The translations under genes were made by a program, and so were the position numbers. This document shows, in pieces, positions 1 to 8,840 of a DNA stretch of 64,000 nt (its first letter is position 1; each line of letters opens with the position of its first letter). The notes below the pieces were generated by a model that was given only the letters and a program-made list of their open reading frames with translations, was not told where the DNA came from and did not search any database. This DNA comes from Muribaculum sp. (lineage in GTDB: Bacteria > Bacteroidota > Bacteroidia > Bacteroidales > Muribaculaceae), in the NCBI GenBank assembly GCA_023666965.1, contig JAMPAZ010000003.1, positions 52,192 through 116,191 on the forward strand, in the 5' to 3' direction.

Positions 1-1096
1 ATTCGAGATTGACCACTGCTATTTGCTTGACTTCGCCGAGCTGACTCCACAAAGCCCCGACTATGTGGCTTACGAAACACAGGAAGAAGCCGATGCCGAC
101 AAGATGGAGCTGCTTGACAGGCTTAGCCGTCGTCCGGAAATCGAGGCCGCGGCCTATTCAAATAATTCTCGACCTTACACCGGTTCCAACTCCGGAATCG
201 ACGTAATGGTAGACACGTTGAGTTCAAGCGGTTACGTCATCCGCCGATGGGTGACTCCCGATTATCTGAGGATCTACCGCTACCGTGGTGTCAACGGGGA
301 GACTCCGGAAGAATTAGTCGAGATATTGCGTCGCGGTGAGATACTCCCGTCCCGAAGTGTCTTGGATAACTACGGCAAGGATAAAATGATTGAGCTTGCA
401 GGGCATGAAGCATACCTTGACCATGACACGGTGGCTCCCTGGAAGATTGGTACAGTGCTCGAACAAATTCGGTATCAAGACTGGGAAGAATGGAATTCTA
501 CACGGACAGTGGTGCTTCGGATGGATAATTTAGGATATGCCAACGAACTTTCCGTGCGTGTCAAAGACAACATGGACAACAATTTTGCGGAGACCTTGAT
601 GGAAGCCGCCGACAAAGAACTACGCGTAGGCAACTTCTATATCCGCGATGTTAAGTCGCTGTCCGACCTACGTGAAAATTTCCAGCGTTCGTCAACGATT
701 ACTATACGCAACTATCTTACCGGGATGGGATTCCTGATGCTGAACGTGTTTTTAGGACTTTTGGGTACTTTCTGGTTCCGTACACAGCAGAGAGTTCGCG
801 AGATTGCCATTCGTAAAGTCTCAGGAGCAACCCGACGGGCTGTGTTCTCCCGATTCATCTCCGAAGGTGTGCTGATTTTGTCGTTGGTCACTATTCCGGC
901 CATAGCCATCGACTTTTGGATTGCAAAGTCAGGACTTAATTCTTGGTTAAACGGTGAATTTCTCCAGTGGGACAGATTGCTTGTCTGCGCTCTCGTGTCA
1001 TATCTCATCATCCTTATTATGATTGTGATCGGTATTTCCGTGCCTGCTAATCGGGCAATGAAAACCGAACCGGCTCAGGCTCTGCACGACGAATAA
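1..1096 (+). CDS. ABC transporter permease, FtsX/MacB type (5' end outside window)
   Basis: The reading frame is open from the first bases (codons in register from base 2), so the gene starts upstream of the window. About 365 residues are visible: a periplasmic MacB_PCD-like domain followed by a C-terminal FtsX domain with three membrane helices (from about residue 240 of the visible part). The signature 'REIAIRKVSGATRR' just after the first helix is the cytoplasmic coupling element of FtsX permeases. It ends 25 bases before the TolC-type gene and lies with two more permeases, so it is one subunit of a macrolide-exporter-like (MacAB-TolC-like) system. The ATPase and the membrane-fusion protein are not visible and may lie to the left. 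Substrate unknown. Confidence 0.85.
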   Translation, partial: FEIDHCYLLDFAELTPQSPDYVAYETQEEADADKMELLDRLSRRPEIEAAAYSNNSRPYTGSNSGIDVMVDTLSSSGYVIRRWVTPDYLRIYRYRGVNGETPEELVEILRRGEILPSRSVLDNYGKDKMIELAGHEAYLDHDTVAPWKIGTVLEQIRYQDWEEWNSTRTVVLRMDNLGYANELSVRVKDNMDNNFAETLMEAADKELRVGNFYIRDVKSLSDLRENFQRSSTITIRNYLTGMGFLMLNVFLGLLGTFWFRTQQRVREIAIRKVSGATRRAVFSRFISEGVLILSLVTIPAIAIDFWIAKSGLNSWLNGEFLQWDRLLVCALVSYLIILIMIVIGISVPANRAMKTEPAQALHDE

Positions 1097-1121
1097 GTGA
1101 CTTTATCTTACAGATACACCT

Positions 1122-2621
1122 ATGAAAGAAAAAATAGTCTTTATATTGTTAATCATGTTCTCCACCGTCCCGCGCCTTTTGGCGCAGGACGCCGTGGAAA
1201 CCCTCTTGCCTGTCCGGCAGATCACTCTTGACGAGGCAATTAATCTGGCTCGGGCGCAAAGTGTCGATGCCGCGGTGGCGTTAAACGAGCTTAAATCGGC
1301 ATATTGGCAGTATCGCACATATCGTGCAGAATTGCTCCCGGAGATTAATTTCAATGCCACAGTGCCAAACTACCGCAAGAGCTACAGCGCGTATCAGCTT
1401 GACGACGGCTCCTATACATTCGTGCGCAATAATGTCATGGAGATGTCGGGCGAACTTTCTATTGACCAGAATATATGGCTCACGGGCGGTACGCTTTCGC
1501 TTAACACTTCGCTTGATTATCTGCAGATGCTCGAAGGCGATAAATACAAGCGGTTCATGTCGGTGCCCCTGGCATTGACGCTCAACCAGCCTATTCTTGG
1601 AGTGAACTCCGTCAAATGGGATCGTCGGATTGAGCCTGTGCGCTACGAGGAGGCGAAGGCCAACTTCATCACTGCTACCGAGCAGGTGGCGATGACGACA
1701 ATTAACTATTTCTTCAACTTGCTGATGGCCAGAGAGAGCCTGAATATTGCCCGCCAAAATATGGAGAATGCACGCAAACTGTACGAGGTTGCGGTGGCAA
1801 AGCGCAAAATGGGGCAAATTAGCGAAAACGATCTTCTGCAGCTTGAGCTTAACAAGCTAAACGCTCAGTCGGAGCTGACCGACTGCGAAAGTTCGTTGAA
1901 GAGCAATATGTTTCAGCTCCGTTCGTTCCTCGGAATTGACGCGGATATAGACCTCGCCCCGATAGTGCCGGGCGATGTTCCCGACGTGCTCATCAGCTAT
2001 GACGATGTGCTCGCTAAGGCATTGGCCAACAATGCTTTTTCTAAAAATATCCGCCGCCGTCAGTTGGAAGCCGATTATTCCGTAGCACGAGCTAAAGGCA
2101 ATCTCCGCCAGATAAATCTGTTCGCCCAAATTGGGTATACCGGCACGGCCGACCGATTTAAAGGTGCTTACGACCGTCTGAAGGACAATCAGATTGTTCA
2201 GGTCGGTTTCAAGATTCCGATTCTTGATTGGGGACGTCGCCGGGGTAGCGTTAAGGTGGCCGAGAGCGACCGTGAAGTGGTAGAGAGCCGCATACGTCAA
2301 GAAACGATGGATTTTAATCAAAACATATTCATCCTGGTGGAGCGGTTCAACAATCAGCAGCAACAGGTCAATATAGCGTCTTTGGCCGACACTATTGCGC
2401 AACGCCGGTACAATACGAATGTCGAGACGTTTATGATCGGTAAAATATCCACCCTCGACCTCAATGACTCGCAAGTGAGCAAGGATGAGTCGCGAAAGTC
2501 ATTCATCAACGAGCTGTATCTCTATTGGTACTATTATTACCAGTTGCGGAGCTTGACACTTTGGGACTTTGCCGGACTGCGTTCAATCGACGCTGACATA
2601 GAACGTATCGTGAAACAATAA
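1122..2621 (+). CDS. TolC-family outer membrane efflux protein
   Basis: 499 residues with a signal peptide (residues 1-21, ending LLAQ) and two outer-membrane efflux protein (OEP) repeats of long amphipathic helices, about residues 35-265 and 300-490, the usual length of the TolC family. It would form the trimeric outer-membrane duct for export driven by the neighbouring ABC permeases. The gene lies between the first and second permease, spaced 25 and 17 bases, which indicates one transcript. Substrate cannot be told from sequence. Confidence 0.85.
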   Translation: MKEKIVFILLIMFSTVPRLLAQDAVETLLPVRQITLDEAINLARAQSVDAAVALNELKSAYWQYRTYRAELLPEINFNATVPNYRKSYSAYQLDDGSYTFVRNNVMEMSGELSIDQNIWLTGGTLSLNTSLDYLQMLEGDKYKRFMSVPLALTLNQPILGVNSVKWDRRIEPVRYEEAKANFITATEQVAMTTINYFFNLLMARESLNIARQNMENARKLYEVAVAKRKMGQISENDLLQLELNKLNAQSELTDCESSLKSNMFQLRSFLGIDADIDLAPIVPGDVPDVLISYDDVLAKALANNAFSKNIRRRQLEADYSVARAKGNLRQINLFAQIGYTGTADRFKGAYDRLKDNQIVQVGFKIPILDWGRRRGSVKVAESDREVVESRIRQETMDFNQNIFILVERFNNQQQQVNIASLADTIAQRRYNTNVETFMIGKISTLDLNDSQVSKDESRKSFINELYLYWYYYYQLRSLTLWDFAGLRSIDADIERIVKQ

Positions 2622-2638
2622 CAAAACGATAGGGAGAA

Positions 2639-3889
2639 ATGATGCGATTTTTCAGGCACGTGGCGGAGTTGCTGAAGCAAAACCCTATTCAATCGGCCAT
2701 CGTGATTATAGGCACGGCCGTCACATTAGCTTTTGTGATGGTGGTGGTGATGAATTATCATCTTCGGGTAGCCGATGCGTTGCCCGAGCCGAATAGAGGC
2801 CGGACGGTCTATGTGTCGCCCGGAGTGGTGCACAATGTTAACGGAACCAACTATAATCATGGGATTGGGCGTCTGACATACGAACGTCTGCTCGAAGGTT
2901 TGCCCGGAGTCGATTTGGCCACCTGGTACGGACAATTCTCCCAACAACCATGTGCGCTGACCGTGCATGACCGTAACCATTTATTATATCTGCGCGAGGT
3001 AGGTGACGGATGGTTTGATTTTATGGACTATGACTTTATTGCCGGCCGGCCTTTTTCCGTTGAGGAGAACCGTGAAAAAGCCCGCGAGGTGGTGATAAGC
3101 AGGTCTGCGGCAAAGCGTCTGGCCGGTGGCGAACCGGAAGATTTAGTCGGCAAAGAAATTACCGTAAACTACGCGCCGATGACGGTCACCGGTGTCTATG
3201 AGGATGTCAGCCCGATTTTTCAGACTGCATTTGCCGATGTCTTGCTGCCGTTCGATTTCATCGGCGATGACCGCTTGATGGAAGGGTTGATGGGCTTTCG
3301 ATACCCTCTTCTGATGCTTTCCGACGGTGCGTCGATGGAAGATGTTGTCAGCGAGATTGATAGGCGTGAAGCGATGCTCAACAATGAAGGGCGACAATTT
3401 GAATACCATTCTGAAAAATTTTATGACCAGTTGGGCTACAGCCTGTTTCGCGATTCGATGATAAATCCGGTTTTAGTATATGGACTGCTTATAATGGTGC
3501 TTTTAGTGGTGCCGGCTCTGGGCGTGGCCGGACTTATAAATGCACAAATGCAGTCGCGTCTGGGCGAAATAGCCATTCGTAAAGCCTATGGAGCTACAAA
3601 CGGCAACGTAATAGCCGGACTCTTCCTGGAAACACTCGTAAGCACCCTTATCGGCGCGGTAGTAGGATACGGATTGGCGTGTCTGGCGATATGGTTAGGC
3701 CGCGAATGGATGTTTAATGACATTCCCTTAAGCGAGGTTACTTTCACCTATAGGATGCTGGTCAATCCGTTGCTGATATTATACACGGTCTTGGCCTGTC
3801 TACTGTTTACGTCGCTTGCTTCAATAGTGCCTGCGTGGACATCCACGCGCCATAATATAGCCTCGACTTTGAAAGGAGGTGAGAAATGA
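2639..3889 (+). CDS. ABC transporter permease, FtsX/MacB type
   Basis: 416 residues. One membrane helix near the N-terminus (about 17-40), a large periplasmic MacB_PCD-like domain (about 45-275), then an FtsX domain with three helices (about 280-400) carrying the coupling motif 'GEIAIRKAYGATNG'. This is the MacB topology without a fused ATPase. A purine-rich AGGGAG lies just before the start. Its last codons overlap the next permease by four bases (ATGA), which suggests translational coupling and a possible heterodimer. Confidence 0.85.
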   Translation: MMRFFRHVAELLKQNPIQSAIVIIGTAVTLAFVMVVVMNYHLRVADALPEPNRGRTVYVSPGVVHNVNGTNYNHGIGRLTYERLLEGLPGVDLATWYGQFSQQPCALTVHDRNHLLYLREVGDGWFDFMDYDFIAGRPFSVEENREKAREVVISRSAAKRLAGGEPEDLVGKEITVNYAPMTVTGVYEDVSPIFQTAFADVLLPFDFIGDDRLMEGLMGFRYPLLMLSDGASMEDVVSEIDRREAMLNNEGRQFEYHSEKFYDQLGYSLFRDSMINPVLVYGLLIMVLLVVPALGVAGLINAQMQSRLGEIAIRKAYGATNGNVIAGLFLETLVSTLIGAVVGYGLACLAIWLGREWMFNDIPLSEVTFTYRMLVNPLLILYTVLACLLFTSLASIVPAWTSTRHNIASTLKGGEK

Positions 3890-5124
3890 TACATCATATT
3901 TTGCACCGGATATGGAATTGCCGGCGCTCGAATCTTTGGATATGGGGATTGCTGGCTGTCGTAATACTGTTGATGTGGTATGCCGTCGACATTGTATTCA
4001 ACTATGAGTCGGCCGCACATTCGCCTATGGGCTACAATCTTGACGGCACCTATTATATAGAATTGAAATATAAACATAACGTTGGGAATGTCACGGAGGA
4101 TGAGGCACAAATCAGAAAAAGCTTGATTAATTTATGTAAGGAGTATCCGGGGGTAGAAGCTGTCTGTTGCGCACTCGGTACGATGCCTCTGAGCGAAGGA
4201 CGCATGTTTGAAGGCTACTCTACGCACGATGACTCGTCCAGAATCGTATCGACCTATATCCGCTATGGCAATCCGGAAATGTTTGATGTGTTTAGGCTTG
4301 AGCCTATATACGGAGCGGTTGACCGTGACGGGTGGAGCGTCGCTGAATATCCTATGCCTGCCGTGCTGACGGAAGATTTGGCCGATTCCTTGTTTCAGGA
4401 TGCTTCAAAGGCTGTCGGACAGACTTTTTTCAATCCGTACTATTGGAAGGCCGGTGAAGCCACTGACTATCGCGTGGCCGCGGTGGTGCCTATGCAAAAG
4501 TTCGGTGAATATGAGCGTTATGAACCTATGATACTCCTGCCTTTGGAGCCGAGCCGGGAAGAAAATGCGCGAATTATTTTGAGGGTTCGGCCTGATGCTC
4601 GTGTCGGATTCATCGATCGGTTTGTGGATGATATGACCCCGATATTGGACCGTGGCGTGTTTTATTTGAAGCGCGTTCAGTCGCTCGATGACTTAAAGAG
4701 CACATACGCTATGCTCCAAGGCACTTCTTCGTATTTAAACATGACCTACGGCGTGATTTGCTTCTTTTTGTTCACCGTATTTCTAATCGTATTCGGAACA
4801 TTTTCAATACGCACGCGAAGGACAAGGGCAGAGATTGGCCTTAAAGTTGCCATGGGGTCTTCGCGCAGGTTGATAATGGCAGAACTGGTGCTTGAGGGGA
4901 TAATTTTGCTGGTTCTTGCAGCTGTGCCTGCTATTTTGATTGCCGCCTATATGGCATACTCGGAAGTGACGGTTAACACTCTGACGGATATGACGGTCGG
5001 GCGATTCATCGTGTGCTTTGTCGGCGCGTTGGTCCTTTTGTCGGTTGTAATAGTTTTGGCTATATGGCCGTCGACTGCCGGAGCCATGAAGCTGTCGCCG
5101 GCCGTAGCGTTGCGCGATGAATAA
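3886..5124 (+). CDS. ABC transporter permease, FtsX/MacB type
   Basis: 412 residues with the same plan as the upstream permease: N-terminal helix (about 16-38), periplasmic domain, then three C-terminal helices from about 290, with 'RAEIGLKVAMGSSRR' as the FtsX coupling segment. The start overlaps the previous stop by four bases and is preceded by AAAGGAGGTGAGAA, an unusually complete Shine-Dalgarno match for this phylum; those bases also encode the tail of the previous protein, so the match may be chance. The three permeases differ clearly in sequence and are not recent duplicates. Confidence 0.83.
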   Translation: MIHHILHRIWNCRRSNLWIWGLLAVVILLMWYAVDIVFNYESAAHSPMGYNLDGTYYIELKYKHNVGNVTEDEAQIRKSLINLCKEYPGVEAVCCALGTMPLSEGRMFEGYSTHDDSSRIVSTYIRYGNPEMFDVFRLEPIYGAVDRDGWSVAEYPMPAVLTEDLADSLFQDASKAVGQTFFNPYYWKAGEATDYRVAAVVPMQKFGEYERYEPMILLPLEPSREENARIILRVRPDARVGFIDRFVDDMTPILDRGVFYLKRVQSLDDLKSTYAMLQGTSSYLNMTYGVICFFLFTVFLIVFGTFSIRTRRTRAEIGLKVAMGSSRRLIMAELVLEGIILLVLAAVPAILIAAYMAYSEVTVNTLTDMTVGRFIVCFVGALVLLSVVIVLAIWPSTAGAMKLSPAVALRDE

Positions 5125-5143
5125 ATAACTGAAATCTTTTTAC

Positions 5144-5151
5144 TATCTTTG
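5144..5151 (+). promoter_or_regulatory. Candidate -7 box (TATCTTTG) before the response regulator
   Basis: TATCTTTG fits the Bacteroidota -7 consensus TAnnTTTG. No TTG is found at the expected -33 position. The ATG begins only five bases after the box, so a transcript from here would have almost no leader. It would allow the two-component genes to be expressed apart from the transporter genes. Confidence 0.45.
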
Positions 5152-5156
5152 TCACT

Positions 5157-6512
5157 ATGATATTAATTATTGACGATGATAAATCTGTATGCTTGTCGCT
5201 CAAGCTCCTGCTTAAGCGCATGGACTATGATGTCGAGGTGGCATACGATCAGGCTCAAGCCATGGACATAATACGGGCAGTCGAGCCGAGGCTCATCTTG
5301 ATGGATATGAATTTTTCCTTTTCGACTTCGGGCGACGAGGGACTAATTCTGTTGCGTCAGGTAAAGCTGTTTCGTCCTAATGTGCCGGTGATTCTTATGA
5401 CGGCATGGGGGAGCATTCCGCTCGCCGTCGAAGGCATCCGGGCCGGAGCATTCGACTTCATAACCAAGCCCTGGGACAACAATCTGCTCTTACAGCGAAT
5501 TGCCACGGCGATTGAGTTGTCGTCCGAGAGCGGTGCCTCGGACGATTCCGGCGACGTAAAGTTCGACCGAAGCCGGATCATCGGCAGCAGTCCGGCATTG
5601 ATGAAGGTTCTCGATACGATTAAGCGGGTGGCGCGTACCGATGCGTCGGTATTAATTACGGGTGAGAACGGAACCGGAAAGGAGCTGATTGCCGAGGCTC
5701 TCCACATCAACAGCCACCGTGCCGGCCGCCCATTTGTAAAGGTCAATTTGGGAGGTATATCGCAGACTTTGTTCGAGAGCGAGATGTTTGGGCATAAGAA
5801 GGGCGCTTTCACGGGAGCCGTGGCTGATCGTAAAGGTAGGTTTGAATTGGCCCACACCGGAACAATATTCCTTGATGAAATCGGAGATCTCGACATGAGT
5901 TGTCAAGTGAAGATGCTGCGAGTGCTTCAAGAGCACACATTTGAACCTCTTGGCGACAGCCGTCCGCGAAAAGTCGATGTCCGGGTTGTGTGTGCCACTA
6001 ATGCCGATCTGCCGACAATGGTCGCTGACAAGACTTTCCGCGAGGATTTGTTCTATCGTATAAATCTCATAACGGTTCAATTGCCGCCTTTGAGGGAGCG
6101 CCGGGGCGACATTCCACTCCTTGTGCGCCATTTTGCAAAAGAAATATCGGCTTCTTCGCGCCGTCCGATGCCGGATATTACCCCTGATGCCATGGAGTTT
6201 CTGCGCAAGTTGCCGTATCCGGGAAATATCCGCGAACTTAAGAACCTTGTCGAGCGCACACTTTTGGTCGGAAGCGACGGGTCGTTTAACGCATCGCATT
6301 TCGAGGAGCAACATCGGCAGTCGCTCGGTGGCGGCAGTGTCGTAAATGTCGATGGATTGACTTTGGAGGGAGCAGAGCGTCGTTCGATAGAAAATGCATT
6401 GGAAAAGTGTAAAGGCAATCTATCGCAAGCCGCGGCCATGCTCGGCATATCGAGGCAGTCGCTCTATCGGCGGATGGAAAAATTCGGTATAAAGGGTGGC
6501 TCTAAACTTTAA
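5157..6512 (+). CDS. Sigma-54-dependent response regulator, NtrC family
   Basis: 451 residues in three domains. Receiver domain at 1-120 with the acidic pocket DDD at 6-8, phospho-acceptor Asp50 and the Lys in 'ITKPW'. AAA+ domain at about 140-370 with Walker A 'GENGTGKE', the sigma-54 contact motif GAFTGA, and Walker B 'IFLDEIGD'. C-terminal Fis-type helix-turn-helix ('LSQAAAMLGISRQSLYRRM'). It activates sigma-54 RNA polymerase at -24/-12 promoters when phosphorylated. The kinase gene follows three bases later, so the two are a cognate pair. Position after the exporter genes suggests that it controls them; the expected sigma-54 promoter would lie left of the window. Confidence 0.93.
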   Translation: MILIIDDDKSVCLSLKLLLKRMDYDVEVAYDQAQAMDIIRAVEPRLILMDMNFSFSTSGDEGLILLRQVKLFRPNVPVILMTAWGSIPLAVEGIRAGAFDFITKPWDNNLLLQRIATAIELSSESGASDDSGDVKFDRSRIIGSSPALMKVLDTIKRVARTDASVLITGENGTGKELIAEALHINSHRAGRPFVKVNLGGISQTLFESEMFGHKKGAFTGAVADRKGRFELAHTGTIFLDEIGDLDMSCQVKMLRVLQEHTFEPLGDSRPRKVDVRVVCATNADLPTMVADKTFREDLFYRINLITVQLPPLRERRGDIPLLVRHFAKEISASSRRPMPDITPDAMEFLRKLPYPGNIRELKNLVERTLLVGSDGSFNASHFEEQHRQSLGGGSVVNVDGLTLEGAERRSIENALEKCKGNLSQAAAMLGISRQSLYRRMEKFGIKGGSKL

Positions 6513-6515
6513 ACC

Positions 6516-7841
6516 ATGAGACTTTCTTGGCTATTCTCTCTGATAGTCATTCTGGTGTTGGGGGTGGCGATTGTAGGATGCGGACTGTGGCATCCGCGAT
6601 GGCTCAGTCCTCCTGCCTGCCGTTTTGCCTTAGGGATAGCCGTGGCGCTTTTGCTATTTTTGTTGGCTGTATTCTATTATAAGACTGTACGTCCGATCCA
6701 TGCTTTGTCAAACGGCATCGATTTGTTGCGTGCCCAGGATTTCAGCAGTCGATTGTCAAAAGTCAATTCTATCGAAGCCGACGAGATTGTTGACATGTTC
6801 AACACCATGATGAGTCGGTTAAAGGCCGAGAGGCTGCGTTTGCGCGAGCAGAATCATTTCTTTGATTTGGTGGTTTCAGTCTCGCCGATGGGCATCCTTA
6901 TTCTGGACACCGACGGGCGCATAACAATGGCCAATCCCTCGGCGGTGGCCTTTTTTGATTGTACTGACGAGGTAGCCGTTGTGGGGCACAGGTTGGACCA
7001 AATTGCATCGACTTTGTCGGTGGCGATTAGCAAGATTCCCCAAAACTCTGTACAAACTCTGCGTCTTAGCGACTCGATGATCTACCGATGTTCGCGTCTT
7101 TCGTTCATGGACAGTGGCTATGCCCACCCGTTCGTGCTTATTGAAAGAATGACCGATGAAGTGGTAAAAGCTGAGAAAAAGGCCTACGAAAAAGTCGTAC
7201 GCATGATTGCACATGAAGTTAACAATTCCATTGCGGGAGTTAACTCGACCCTCGACACGGCTTCGAGCATCATTCAAGAGTCCGGCTACGAGCAGTTGCT
7301 CGATGTGGCCCAGGTGCTTCGTGTTTGCCAGGAGCGATGTGTAGCCATGAGTCGGTTCATCACAGCATTTGCCGATGTCGTAAAGATTCCCGAAGCTAAT
7401 TTGAAGGACGATTGCCTGAACTCACGGATTTTAGCCTGTCGCGGATTTCTGGAGAGTATATGTGGCCGTTATGGCGTGACTTTAAAGCTGAGTCTGTGCG
7501 ACGGATGGACTCCCGTAATGCTCGACTCAGTGCTCTTTGAGCAGGCTCTACTTAACATCCTTAAAAATTCGGCGGAAAGCACCGGCGAAGGGGGAGTGAT
7601 AGAGATAGTCACCACAGACAACCCCGTCACATTGACCGTCATCGACAACGGCCCGGGTATTTCAGAAGAGGCGCGTAAGAAGCTTTTCACACCTTTCTAT
7701 TCTTCCAAGCCCCAGGGCCAAGGGCTCGGGCTTATCTTCATCAGCGATGTCTTGACAAAGCACGGTTGCCGCTTCTCTCTGACAACCTCACCCGTCGATG
7801 CCTTGACCCGATTCTTCATTTCGTTTCCTAAGCAGAAGTGA
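6516..7841 (+). CDS. Sensor histidine kinase, NtrY-like
   Basis: 441 residues. Two membrane helices (about 6-24 and 37-53) with only about a dozen residues between them, so there is almost no periplasmic sensor domain. HAMP at about 54-106, a PAS-like domain at about 112-205, then the dimerisation domain with the phospho-acceptor His233 in 'AHEVNN', N box 'NILKNSAES', G1 'IDNGPGIS' and G2 'GQGLGLIF'. HExxN is typical of NtrY-type kinases paired with NtrC-type regulators. Signal sensing is probably in the membrane or through the PAS domain. An inverted-end repeat begins ten bases after the stop. Confidence 0.92.
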   Translation: MRLSWLFSLIVILVLGVAIVGCGLWHPRWLSPPACRFALGIAVALLLFLLAVFYYKTVRPIHALSNGIDLLRAQDFSSRLSKVNSIEADEIVDMFNTMMSRLKAERLRLREQNHFFDLVVSVSPMGILILDTDGRITMANPSAVAFFDCTDEVAVVGHRLDQIASTLSVAISKIPQNSVQTLRLSDSMIYRCSRLSFMDSGYAHPFVLIERMTDEVVKAEKKAYEKVVRMIAHEVNNSIAGVNSTLDTASSIIQESGYEQLLDVAQVLRVCQERCVAMSRFITAFADVVKIPEANLKDDCLNSRILACRGFLESICGRYGVTLKLSLCDGWTPVMLDSVLFEQALLNILKNSAESTGEGGVIEIVTTDNPVTLTVIDNGPGISEEARKKLFTPFYSSKPQGQGLGLIFISDVLTKHGCRFSLTTSPVDALTRFFISFPKQK

Positions 7842-7851
7842 TTTAGAGGCT

Positions 7852-8105
7852 GTGTCAAAATATAATTTGCTTCTGAAAGAAGATTAACTTGTGTAGCCGG
7901 GTAAAGCGGGCGTAGGACCGATTTGCCCGGTTTAGATTGTGGTGATATGTGAAATCTGCAAAGATTTATTGTTGATTAATAAGTTGTTAAATCTTTCCAG
8001 ATTTTATTACTGTTTCAAACATAAACCGGAGATAGGCGCGTTGCGCCAATCCCCGGCTAATCAGTTTTGTGCATCTTTCAGATGCGATAATTGCATTGTG
8101 ACACA
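7852..8105 (+). repeat. Dispersed repeat with inverted ends, copy A (254 bp)
   Basis: Starts GTGTCAAAAT and ends ATTGTGACAC; the outer ~30 bases are an imperfect inverted repeat that includes a shared CTGAAAGA block. The inside holds two further hairpins (GCCGGGTAAA with TTTGCCCGGT; ACCGGAGATAGG with CCAATCCCCGG). The same sequence, about 90 percent identical by eye, recurs at 17323-17574. It contains no credible gene. The structure is that of a miniature inverted-repeat element or large REP-like element. It sits immediately behind the kinase stop codon and fills most of the 382-base gap; the remaining bases to 8223 are AT-rich leader of the next gene. Confidence 0.8.
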
Positions 8106-8223
8106 CCGTCCTTATAACTTCTGAACAATATTTAACAGTGTGCGTTGTATTAATTGTGGCTCGATTATCTCAGCTACATTGAAATGCATATTCACATTTG
8201 TTAAAATCAAAAAATAGAACGTT

Positions 8224-8742
8224 ATGAAGAAATTTTTGCTTGCTTTCTGTGCTATGATCGGAATTGCCACTATGGCTCAGGCACAAAAGACAGAGTTGTT
8301 TGTAAGCTACGGCGGTTATACCCAGATGGATGCTACTGATTGCCACGACGGAGGTCCCGATGTCAACAACGCTTGGGGTGCCTTGAACCTCGGTGCCAAC
8401 TTCAATGTGGCTCCTAACTTTTGGATCGGACCGTCCTACACATTTTCGAGCACGTCGCGCAAGCACATGTCCGACAATAAGTTTTACTACCACGCCATAA
8501 TGCTTAACGGACGCTACAACTATTGGCGTAATTCCATCGTGACATTATACGGAAAGGTTGGCCTTGGTGCCATTATTACCCATCAGACCTATTCCGATGA
8601 GAGCAAAAACACCTCTTATTTTGCCTATCAATTTACTCCCGTAGGCGCTCAGGTCGGCATCACTCGTTCGGTCGCTTTATTCGGAGAGCTTGGTTTCGGC
8701 GCTCAAGGTCTGCTCCAGGTTGGATTTAAGTTCAACCTTTAA
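8224..8742 (+). CDS. Small outer membrane beta-barrel protein
   Basis: 172 residues with a clear signal peptide (1-20, ending MAQAQ). The mature part has alternating hydrophobic and polar residues typical of an eight-strand barrel, and it ends in 'QVGFKFNL', like the final strand of outer-membrane proteins. Similar in size to the OmpW/OmpX-like 'porin family' proteins. It stands alone, with a strong hairpin terminator 40 bases downstream. Function unknown; structural or adhesion roles are possible. Confidence 0.75.
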   Translation: MKKFLLAFCAMIGIATMAQAQKTELFVSYGGYTQMDATDCHDGGPDVNNAWGALNLGANFNVAPNFWIGPSYTFSSTSRKHMSDNKFYYHAIMLNGRYNYWRNSIVTLYGKVGLGAIITHQTYSDESKNTSYFAYQFTPVGAQVGITRSVALFGELGFGAQGLLQVGFKFNL

Positions 8743-8782
8743 TTCTTGGCTTTAGTATTGTTTGTTATATTTGTTGTATAAT

Positions 8783-8813
8783 AAAGGCCGCGGAATCAAC
8801 CACCGCGGCCTTT
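8783..8813. terminator. Bidirectional hairpin terminator
   Basis: AAAGGCCGCGG and CCGCGGCCTTT form a perfect 11 bp stem with a nine-base loop and A/T runs on both sides. It lies between the rightward barrel gene and the leftward aquaporin gene, so it can end transcription from both directions. Confidence 0.85.
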
Positions 8814-8840
8814 ATTAGTTTGTCGTTTTTTTGTGAAAAG

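Noticed and set aside
1857-2474. 205-codon frame opposite the TolC-type gene
   Set aside because: Antisense shadow; the plus-strand product has a clear family match.
7939-8124. A 61-codon open frame inside repeat copy A, matched by one from 17444 in copy B
   Set aside because: It arises from the shared repeat; the frames differ at their ends, have no start signal, and the DNA is dominated by hairpins.
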